DNA from: Epinephelus fuscoguttatus
Taxonomy: Eukaryota > Chordata > Actinopteri > Perciformes > Serranidae
Length of the DNA stretch: 64,000 nucleotides
Assembly (NCBI RefSeq): GCF_011397635.1
Contig: NC_064758.1
Coordinates: 21,660,513-21,724,512 of the forward strand
Direction: 5' to 3'
Below the pieces are notes generated by a model. The model was not told the DNA's origin and did not search any database. It saw nothing but the letters and a program-made list of their open reading frames with translations. The position numbers were made by a program, and so were the translations under genes. This document shows positions 47,779-58,300 of the stretch, piece by piece (position 1 is the stretch's first letter; each line of letters begins with the position of its first letter).

Positions 47779-50700
47779 ATGTCCAGACCCAGTGGGAGAT
47801 CCATATACAGTACGCTCAGACAAAAACAAACCTTGTCTAGTAATATTTTTGTGTGAGAACCAAATGTGTCAGACATCTTTTCTTTACATCAGTGCAGAGA
47901 AAGGAGTACTCTGAGACGCTGAACAGACATCCTGACAACTTTCACGTCAGAGTGGAGGTAAATGAAACCTGCACCAGCATGGAGACACAGTACAATCTTT
48001 AGCTCTCTTCATCGATGACATCTCCACTTTGACTCCACAGCACCTGTTCACCTGTGAGCTGGACGGCCAGGAGGTGAAGACAGTGGACGACTGCTTGGCT
48101 AAACTCAAGAGGCTGGATGCCAAAGGTCGCCTGTGGCCTCAGGAGATGATCATGGAGGTTCAGGGAGGGTATCTGCTGCTCAGTGACATTGAGACCAAGG
48201 TTGGTACACACTTCAGAGTTTGGGAAATTTGAGTAAACCACATGTACAAAAGTATGTGGACATAACATTTCACCAGTTGCTGAACATGCCTTTGCCAGCT
48301 ATGTTTATATATGAGATGAGATACTTACAGAAGAGAGTAATGTTAAGTGTGACTGAGGGGAAAAATCTTAAAGAAGGAAGAAATGTATTTTGTTTTATTG
48401 ACAATGTTCAGATATATTAAAGGAATACTTTACCCCACAAATTTGTATATCAATTACTCACTCCATGTTTATGTTGAATTCATGAGGAAAGGTTTTCTTG
48501 CATACCTGCGGTGATGAAGTCATATGAGTGCCTTTGACAAAAGCAAAACTGTATCAAAACATCTGTTAACAAACTCTCATACAACTCATACAGTATAATC
48601 CAAGTCTCATTTATCCAGTCGTGTGCTCAGTACAACCTTTCTGATGAGTAACTAAACAGGAAGTGAAACCGAATCTTTGCTCATGTCAAAGCCAGACTTC
48701 ATTGACATAAACAGTAATTTTACCTCACTGAACACAGGAGATGTTGGTCTACTGCTGATGGGGTTGTGTGAGAGTTTTGCCCATGAAAATGTGTGGGAAC
48801 TGTAGATATACTGTACCAATAATCATTTTGGGGGATGAAGCATTCCTTTAATAAAAATACAACATATCAGACTTTGTCAGGGAGGGAACGATAAAGTCCT
48901 GGACTTATTCCCACCATTTTCTCTGATGTTGTCTCAGTTAGTCCAGTGTTTATGACGGAGAAATGTGTTTAGTGTCTGACATTTAGATTTATTAGAAAAC
49001 AATGACAACAAAGAAACAGAAAATGGAATCATGCGAACAAAATTCAATTTTATGACCATTTTCTTTAAGACATAGTTCCACTTTTGTCTGTGTGTAATTA
49101 CTTTGAGTTTTGGTTATTAACTGTGTATTTGATAAACCTGTGTTCATAATGTTTCTCCTGTTCAATCTGACTCTAAAGTCAGAGCTGGAGTCCCTGCCTT
49201 TGAGCTCCATCCTGAAGACCAAAGCTGTGCTGGATAGCTGCGCCTACAACTCTCTGCTGACAGTGACTGTGCAGGAACGCAACAGACGCAGCCCCCAGGT
49301 CTTCATGTTCCAGTGTGAGGAGACTGGGGTGAGTCAGATTTCACCAGAGCACCTCACTGACCATGACTTTGACCTCCTAAACGCCTCCAGAGAAGGGAGG
49401 ATGTGATGGTCATGCTGAGATATGTAGTCTCTGAAATCTGAAACCATTATCACTGTTACACAACAAGCGGTTTTTGCTGGTGTCACGTAGGAGTTTGATT
49501 TAAAGCTTGTCTGTTTTATCAGGCGAGGTTCGTCAAGAGTGATCTGGATAAGGCGATCCAAAGAGGAAGTGATGTTGTAGAACCACACAGAGACCAGTCT
49601 GACATCAGGTACAGTGTGACGTCACGTGTAAATGGAGACAAAAATCACGTTACTGAGAGAGAAATTGAACAGTAAAATGCATTAACTGCTGTCTGTCGCT
49701 GATGTTCACAGGAGTAATCTTGAGAATATCATCGGGCAACATGTTCCAGGAAGTTTCCGGCACGCTGGGCCTCGTCCTGTGCCGCAGGAGAGGGCCCCAC
49801 CACAACCAGACCACCCGCCCCCACAGTGGAGGAACAGAGAACCAGGTACAGCTTAACAGAGTCCACTGAAAGCATCATCCTGAGACCCTGACAAAAAAAG
49901 ATTTTAATATTTTGTTTTTTCTTTTATATAATTTAAGTAATTGGAAATTACAAAGTACTGACCTGGAAGAGTCATTATATTACCACAAAAGATGCAAAGG
50001 AACTACAAAGAGACACAAAACGACCAAAAATGACACAAAATGACTATAAAGAGACATAAAACTATAAAAATATGCCTTGTGACCTCAAAGAGATGCAAAA
50101 TAATGACTCAAAAAAAGGCTAAATAACTATAAAGTGTGTGTCTTGCTCCTATGTAGGGCAGGTGCGGGGCATTTTGCATATCTGTGCCCAGGGGCCCACT
50201 GTCTGATAACCTGCCCTTGTCACACCCCCATGTGTGTTACATCACTAGAAAGCCCAAGATGTGCTTTCACAGTATATTAGGCATTAAATAAACTGCATGT
50301 ATGGTATTTGAAACAAAGGCCTCACTGTCATGCCCCCCACAGAGGACAAATATGAACTGTCAGGTTAATTTCCTCAGAAATCTCAAAGGTTTATTGACGT
50401 GTTCTGTGCACACAAGACGGGTTCAGCAATAAACTCTCTCCAGTGTGTTTTATACTGTGTCAACATTTATATTAATCTCCAAACAATTTTTTTGTTGCCT
50501 TACAGAAAATATGCCACCTCAGCTGGTCTACCCACCACAAGAACCAATGATGTACCACCCTGATCATCATGAGTTACGGAGTGGCCCAGCGGTCCCCGAG
50601 CAAACGGACTCAGAGAGGAATACAGTCAGTACCACCAATTCAACTGTTTATATAAGTTTTATAAGTTAGAAGAAAAGCATGCTCATACATGACAGCTTTT

Positions 50701-53700
50701 TTTGAGAGTTCATGCATCATGAATATGTTTCATGCGTGTGCTCCTTTTCACAGGATATCTTAAACCACGTTATATCTGATCTGGAGATCTTCATGGGCAA
50801 AGTGTCTGCTGCTGCAAATGCATCTTCTTCACCAAAAGACAGTAAGAGCAAGAGCAAGAAGAAAAGCGGCTTGAAGAAGAAAAAATCAAAGAAAAATGGT
50901 AAAATCCTTTTTTCCCTCAGGGCTCATATAATAATAAATAAGGACGTAACTGCTGGAGTAGTGACCTCCTGCAGGTGAAGTCATGCTGACAGCACAGATG
51001 TTAGTGTCTGATAAGTTTTTCCTCCTCTGCAGCACCAGCTGTGAATCTGCCACCGTGGGAGGAGTATGTCTCCTGTCTTCAGAAAATCAAATATGGATTC
51101 AATCTGCTGGTAGATACTCCTTTATTTCTTCAGTTGTCTCCACAGATTATAAATGGAGCCAAGATTTTGGGTGAACGATCTGAGTGTTGATGACTGGAAT
51201 GTGTGATGGCAGCAGAAAGCAGCAGAGTGTGACTGAACAGCTCTTTGTGTTACAGGGCCAGCTGGATGGGACACTGACCAGCCCCACTGCTGCTGACTTT
51301 GTGCACATCTTCTTCTTTAATTTAGGCATGGTGAGCTCTGCTGAACTGATTTTTGACTTGATGACTCTAGTTTTAAGGCCCTAGTCAATTACAGTGCATG
51401 TCACTCCACTATGTGTGGTCATAATTTCCTTCACCTAAGCTGTTGATATTTTATTCATCTATCCACAGTTATTGCCTCAGTATCCACCAGATCTGGCTCC
51501 GTCTGTGCTCTCACCCCTGCTGACAGAGGCGGCCCTGCGGCTGCTCAGTCAGGTTGTCGACCCAGAAGAAGACAACCTGTGGAGGTCTCTGGGAGACTGC
51601 TGGAACATCCCCAGGTAGTGCGGCCTTTGTAACCCTCACTCACTTACACAAGTCTTTTATTTCTCATATACAGCTCTCTATACCTGCCCTGACACACCCT
51701 AACCTGGGGCGTAGTGTGTGTGTGTGTCTGCTGATATGTAAATACAGGTCAGAGTTCATGCTGCATTCATGTCATATAAGAAACATGATAGGAGTCTTTG
51801 AATTTCAGTTTTAAGATGGTAAATTCTACTTGAGACTTAAATTTTGGTGGCGAACAAGAAGGAAATACATTTATTAATTTACCAATGCGTCACTGATAAT
51901 TTATTAACCATTAATAAGAACAACTCTAGGGTTGCCAGGTTGTGAAAAACTCCTTTGGCTGGTGTTTGAGGGAACATTTCACCCACAAAATGATCACTTG
52001 TACATCATATACTCACCCTGTATTACGTTGAACTTACAGAGAAAACTTTGTTTGTCTCATATGCCTCCAAAAATATCCATTTACAAACTCTCATGCAACT
52101 TGTGCAGCATAATCCAAGGCTCATTTATCCTGTCGTATGCTCAGAACTTCCCAAATGCATTTTTGCTAAAACCGTACTATTTCAAACACTTCAGCATAAG
52201 CAGCACACCTGGACAGCATGTATTTCATTGAGCAGAGTTCAAACATCTTACATCCATCACTCACAGATGTGTCTGAAAAAGCTCACTGAAGTAGCTTCAG
52301 TGTTTCCTGCCCTCCTGTCTCCTCCATACTCTAGGTCCAGATGGCCTGACGATAATGTCCCACTTTACATCCCAGAGTTCTACGATGGCTGGCAGCCGCC
52401 ACCCCCTCCCTCACGCATGTCTTCCCCACCCCCTTATCAGAACGATCCATTGAGCAGGAGCAACAGCCAACGGCTCCCACCAGGCCCTCGTGAGCCGCCC
52501 CTGTACATGCGGGTCATTTATGACTTCATGGCCAGGAACAACCGAGAGCTGAGCATTATGAAGGGTGAGGTCGTTCAGGTGAGACATGAAAAACATGGTT
52601 CAATAACCTCAACACCTAGACACGGCACACAGCTGCATATCTTTCCATGCAATGTGTCAGCATGTCCACTGCATGTCCAAATACAGGCCATAGACCTTAA
52701 TTAAATGAGATATACTTTTTGTACCCCGACAATATTATAATAACTATAATACTGACTACTGGATGTTAATAATGCTGTGATTTCTTGTCTATAAGTTTTC
52801 AGCTGATAGGAGTTACAATTCAGTGACAGGCAGGAAAATTAAAGAAACAAATCTGTCAGAACAAACAGTTTCAGTTTCTGCCAATGTCCAGGTTTAATAA
52901 TCTGTGGTCACATATTGAACTTCCACACTACATTGCTTTGAATACAGCTCTGTTTCTATTTCAGTGTTCGTGAATCTGTTTGTATATGTGCCACAGTCAC
53001 AATCCTCACCGCCAGTATCAACATTCAGGTGTTTGAGATGTTCAGTTCTTTGGCTTCTTCACAGGTGGTTAACAAATCCAAGCAATGGTGGCTTGTTCGT
53101 AACACCCGCGACGAGGAAGGCAATGTTCCTCAGAATGTTCTGGAGCCGATAAGGAGCAGCGATCCCATGGAGGATGTACCGGTGAGCCAAGAGACACATA
53201 GCTCTGCTGAGAAACCACTCAACGATACTTTGAATGTGACTTTTTATTCCATTCGCTCTCTCCATCACAGCGAGACTTTCGCGATCCACTGACTCTGGAC
53301 ATGACCTCCACACCTGCAGAGGTCAGAGCCTGGCTGGAGTTCAAAGGTTTCTCCAAAATGTGAGTGAAATGATGCACAGCGGGACGGGGAGCTAAAAGAT
53401 GTCTGTACTGTAGTGCACGATGACATCAGATGTTCTGTGTCTCGTCCCTCAGCACGGTGACCAGCCTCGGGGTGCTCAATGGTAAATTGCTTCTGGGGAT
53501 GACCAAGAATGAGATAAGGACTGTGTGTCCAGAGGAAGGAGGCAAGGTCTTCTTCCAGCTGCAGGGCATCAAGTCAGCCATCGCAGTGAGTGATGTGTCA
53601 TCTGATACGCACCCTTTCAAAAGATAGTTCAGATCCTTTATAAGTGGGGTTGTATTAGGTACCTATCCAGTCAGTGTATCACCGACAGTAGTTGGTGGTT

Positions 53701-54587
53701 GGCACGTCCCCAGTTTGGAGAAGCAGGCAGGAGTACTGCAAGGAAGCTCCACAGCAAAACGTGTTTTAGCCATTCATAATTCATAATTAATATATAATCT
53801 GAAGCCTAATTTTCGCCAAGTTATATTCATACTGGTTTAAATAAACAATTTGATTAAAATTCCCCATTTTGTCTGAACAACACTTTTGTGTGAAAGGAAT
53901 TAAAGGCCTGTCCCAAATATAGGCCTGTTGATTTCAGTGATTTAAGCAAATAATAGCCTGGGATACTAATTGAAGTTTTATGGTATGTGATAAAGGCAGC
54001 AGTGCTTCCATATTCTGTGAGGTATAAAACTTGTAGAAAAGACTCCTGAACACTGTCTAACTTGCAAAAATAATGATTTTAATGCTGCAATGTTTCAGTG
54101 AGTAGACCGTTATCAGCCTGATTGGAAATAGGTGTGCAAAGTATTCCTATATTACGAGGTAAAATTATTATATTTGTCCGAGGAGTCTGGTGGCTTTAAA
54201 GAGAACTTAGAATTTAATAATGGTTTGATTCCCGTGTCATAAAGGGCTGTCTAGATGGTAAGGTAAAGCTGTGACAATGTTCCATAGAGTGTAACTCGAA
54301 CTGATTTTTTAGATGGCTAATACATGTTGTACTGCTGCCCCGTCCACAGCAGTACATTGCTTAGTTTCCTTGTTGGTACTCCTGCCCGATTCTCTGCAAC
54401 TGGGGGTGATACCGACTGACATCTACTGAATATAATACACTGGCTATGGATAAGAATGTCATAAAACACCACTTAAAAAAAGGCAGAACTTTCCTTTTAA
54501 CACCTAAACGCAGCACATCAGTAATGTTTCATCCTGTTCTTACAGCTCGCCAGTGAACCATCAGGCATGTACAACGGCCGCTACTAA
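47779..54587 (+). CDS. eps8l3: EPS8-like 3, actin and Rac signalling adaptor
   Basis: Sixteen coding exons join in phase: 47779-47809, 47893-47957, 48041-48199, 49179-49328, 49523-49608, 49712-49845, 50506-50624, 50754-50898, 51033-51109, 51256-51330, 51479-51614, 52335-52578, 53065-53181, 53271-53359, 53453-53586, 54546-54587; 600 residues. It starts MSRPSGRSIYMQRKEYSETL, nearly the human EPS8L3 start. A PTB domain follows (HLFTCELDGQEVKTVDDCLA; SDIETKSELESLPLSSI; YNSLLTVTVQE), then a Pro-rich linker, the conserved ILNHVISDLEIFMGKVSAA helix, and a lysine-rich stretch. An SH3 domain comes next (YMRVIYDFMARNNRELSIMK; QWWLVRNTRDEEGNVPQNVL), then the SAM-like C-terminal effector region (VRAWLEFKGFSKITVTSLGV). 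Family members link receptor tyrosine kinases to SOS1/ABI1 and actin. 5' coding exon acceptor at 47693. AATAAA at 55123-55128. Confidence 0.94.
48421..48847. mobile_element. 427 bp MITE with TTAA target duplications
   Basis: The left end is TTAA|AGGAATACTTTACCCCAC. The right end, reverse-complemented, is TTAA|AGGAATGCTTCATCCCCC. TTAA stands directly outside both ends (48417-48420, 48848-48851). There is no coding capacity. A related, less complete copy in the same orientation lies at about 51965-52240 and shares 'caaactctcatacaactcat' and 'tccaagtctcatttatcc'. TTAA points to a piggyBac- or Kolobok-type transposase as the mover. It sits in intron 3 of eps8l3. Confidence 0.8.
49975..50230 (+). 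repeat. Second full copy of the (AAAGAGACACAAAATGACC) element
   Basis: Degenerate ~19 bp units (acaaagagacacaaaacgac and similar) run into 'tgtcttgctcctatgtaggg', 'gcaggtgcggggcattttgc' and 'atatctgtgcccaggggccc'. It is the same unit order and tail as 812-1006. Located in intron 6 of eps8l3. Confidence 0.65.
51965..52240. repeat. Partial relative of the 48421-48847 MITE
   Basis: Shares the blocks 'acaaactctcatgcaacttg' and 'ataatccaaggctcatttat' with the intron 3 MITE but has lost its left end; both copies are in eps8l3 introns, here intron 11. Confidence 0.6.
53640..54520. mobile_element. Foldback element with long inverted arms and a nested repeat
   Basis: The left arm (about 53640-53765) and the reverse complement of the right arm (about 54305-54520) share 'aagtgg', a run ending 'cagtgta', 'cggtatcacc', and 'cccagtt...gagaa...gggcaggagtac' followed by 'aaggaagc'-type sequence, so imperfect inverted repeats of over 100 bp are present. 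Between them, 53770-53994 is a copy of the unrelated TIR repeat also seen at 43084-43435. No coding frame. It fills most of the last intron of eps8l3. Confidence 0.6.
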
Positions 54588-55377
54588 CGACTTGCTTCAC
54601 TTCAGTGTTTCTCCAGAATTTCATTCACAAATCGACATCTGGAATTATTTTTGTCTAATTAATCTTTTTGTCAAAGTCCTTGCTTTCAGCATTTCTGTTA
54701 TTTAAGGGAAAACACTTCTATTAAATGAAACTTCTGTATTTTGTATAATTTATCACCAGCAGTAATAATTGTGACTCAAATTAATTTTTACAGCAATTTC
54801 TTTTACTTATATGTACTTGTAGTTATTTCAAGTCAATTGTCAATTTTCCAGACTGTGATTAACTCAAAATGGATGTATGTAGACATTTGTTTAATCCGAC
54901 ACCATTTTCCTTTCTAATAACTACAGGTAACCAAATTGTGTTATTAGATGTACACTGTAAAAACATTTTCCTCTGCTGCATTAACTTATACCTTACACTA
55001 CATTTTCCTCTAATTAATGTCTGGATGTCATGTGCTGTACAGAAAGAAACAAGCTCAGAACAAGATTCACTTTAATCTCTCCAAAAAATCTTTCAAATGT
55101 AACAATTAAGTGCTTTAACTCAAATAAAGTTTTTACCTGTCCTCATAATGTCAATACAAAGCTGGGTTTCAGAAAATTAAAGGTGGTTTCAGAACAGGCA
55201 TGGAAGTGTTTGGAAACATGAAACATGATCAGAGGACATGTCACCTATACAAAACGCTAGTAAACATCTTATAAAAAAAGACATGTTTTCTCTGGTCCTG
55301 AAATACAAGTTACTGGGGCATTTGCACTTGTGGACATTTGTTCTTTTCATTTCTCAAAGGCTTAAATGTGCTGTCCT
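54588..55377. other. Tail-to-tail interval between eps8l3 and gstm
   Basis: The two genes converge with 790 bp between stop codons. The interval holds the eps8l3 3' UTR with AATAAA at 55123-55128. The 3' UTR of the opposite gene must also end here, so the two transcripts may overlap. No further feature was recognised. Confidence 0.5.
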
Positions 55378-58300
55378 TCACTCTTTCTTGTGTCCCCACT
55401 TGGCCATCCTGTTGTTGACAGGAGTCTTCATGAACCTGTCTGACTTCATGTAGGCAGCGATCTTATCCAGAGCCTGTAATGACATGATATCATAATAAGT
55501 CATTAAAAAATAACTGCAAGACCAGCACAGGAGCAACTCCACATATTCATTGTTTACCTAACTGAGACTGTCACAACAACACAGAGGAAGACAAAAAGGT
55601 GCTAGAGTGCAGGACTTTCTGTTTCCTGACAGCAGCTTTCAGTGGCGAGTGTAGGATGTGCTGCTTGTATCTGACAAACAGCCGAATGTTCTCACCTCAA
55701 AACGGTCTAGAAGATCTTTGAGGTTCTTGAATTCATCAAGGCATGTAGGGTGAAACATCCTGTGTTGATCCAACAGCTCGTACATGAGGAAGTCCACAAA
55801 AGTGATCTGTTGTAAAGAAAAGTTACATTAACAAACACGTTGAAAGCAAAATAAAAGCTCAAACTAGACTTAGCTAATATACTTATAGTTTTATACAATC
55901 AGTCAAATGAATTGCCTGTTTGTCACTTCTCAAATTAAATGCATCATCCAACTCTGCAGTTCTCCCTCAGGTCTATGAAACTTAATAATCTGTTTTAAAC
56001 CTATATTTTTTTAATTTTTACATTTATTTCACACATACAAATAGACAACAAAAATAACAAATTATACTGACACATGTAGTCATGGTTTTGTAGTCATTAA
56101 AGGGAAAGAAACTTGTGAAACATTTCACATTACTATGATACCCTAAAGTCCCCAAAGGTGACTTTTTATTTTGTGCACACAAGTTAATTATCTTGTTAAT
56201 TATCTTTGTGTGTGCGCAAGTCGTTATCTTTCACAGGTAATTACCTTGAAAGCACAAGAACCTGCCTATTCCATCTGATGCCAATTGCTCTGTCACTTTC
56301 TATTTTTTGTTTTTCATTGTTGTTTTGTTTTTAAATTGTTTCTTTTTAATGTCTTTTTAATGTCATTCTGTGTATGTGTACGGTGTCCTTGAGTGCCAAG
56401 AAAGGCGTCTTCAAATAAAATTTATTATTATTATTATTATTATTATTATAATAATAAGATAATGCCCAAGATAAAGAAAAAATATAACCTTTCAGGAATA
56501 TAGGGGCTCTGTGCATTTCACTTACAGAATGCATCAGGGATGGCATTTTTATGTAGGCAGAGGTAAAAAGCTAACGTTACAGGCTACAAACAAAAGTACA
56601 CCTGTCACATGACCAAACACTACTGAAGTGCAAAAATGCTAACTCATTTCCAGGTTGTGGGACTCATTCCTGGAAGCTCTATCCAACAAAGAAATGCAAT
56701 GAAAAAAAAAACAAAAAAACAAAAAACAAAAACACAACCCTGACAATTTTATGTTCTATTTTGTTTTTTCAATCCACAAATTTGCTGCTTGGTTACGTGT
56801 TTAAGGGCTGACATACCTTGTCACCAGCAAACCACTTCCTGTCTCCCAAGAAATCTGAGAACTGCTTCAGTTGGCCCGGCAGCATCTTAAGGTACCCTGA
56901 CTTCATATTGTCCTGATGTCAGAGAGGTGAGGTTTGCATTAGTGGAGATTCAAAGGTTATTCAAATGTTTTAACAAAAATCACCACACCCTGAACTAAGT
57001 TACTGTGATTTTATTCAGAGTCAACAACGCAACAAGAAGCCACGGGCCAAACGCGTTTCTGAATAAAATCACAGTAACTCAGTTCAGTGTGCGGTGATTT
57101 TTGTTAAGATTTGAGATGTTCCTGCGGCCGACCAGCACCTGACACTTGAGACTGGCTGTGCAGAGGGAGTTCTGCTTAGTTATTCAAATGTTATTAAACT
57201 TTTAATGAAGTACTCACAAAGTCAGTGTAGCACAGCCTCACAAAGCCGTTTCTGAAGTCCATGGCCTGGTTCTCCAAGATGTCCACACGGACCAGCTCAT
57301 CCTCCGTCTCTCCACCTGTGATCAGATCAGATTTATTTATTTCCAAATGTTTTTATTAAGTTTTCAATAGAAAAGAACAAAAACAAACAAAACTGACACA
57401 CAGAGCCAGAAGACACACACTAGAGATGTGGATAGCTACTGATCTAATGTGCTTGCGTCAAATTCATTTGTAAAATATCCTAAAAATGCATGCCAAGTTT
57501 TTTGAAACCTTTTCACCGATCCCTGAATCATACATCATTTTTTCTAACTTAACAAATGTCATCACCTCGCGAACCCAATGTGAATGGGATGGAGATGTGG
57601 TGGATCGCCAGTTAAATAGGATAAGTCGGCGGGCTATTAATGTTGAGAATGCTATTAAGTCTGAATGATGTTTGGATAGCCCACTGTTGCTAGGGGTAAC
57701 CCCGAATACTGAGATAACTGGATCCGGGTCAATTCTTTTTTTTACATATATAGGAGAATGTATTGAAAATCTCTGACAAGAATGTGTGTAGTTTTGAGCA
57801 TGTCCAGAACATATGTCCCAGAGTGGCGGGGGCCTGATGGCATCTGATGCAGGTTGGATCTGTGCCGGGGTAAATCTGGGCCAGTCTGACTCCACAAAGG
57901 CGCAGGCGGTTGACTATCTTGAATTGAATCAATCCGTGCCTAACACAAATTGAGGATGTGTGTATTCTTTTGATAACTCTTTGCCAGGTTTCTTCAGAGA
58001 GCTCCTTGTTCAAGTCTTCTCCCCATCTCTCTCTCAGATGATGTAGAGAATTGCCTTCCATATCCTGGATAATACTATATAACTGAGACACACAACCTGG
58101 TATGTGGGGCTTAAGCTTCAAACATTCATCAAGTGGACTGGCCGGAGGTTTGTGCGGGAATGATGGAAAATATGTATGAGTGAAACTGCGTATGTGAAGG
58201 TACCTAAAGAAATGGGACTTTACTAGGTTGTGCTCTTTCACAAGCTGTTCAAAAGAGCCAAATAGTCCATTAATGAATAGGTCCCCTACACAATGAAGTC

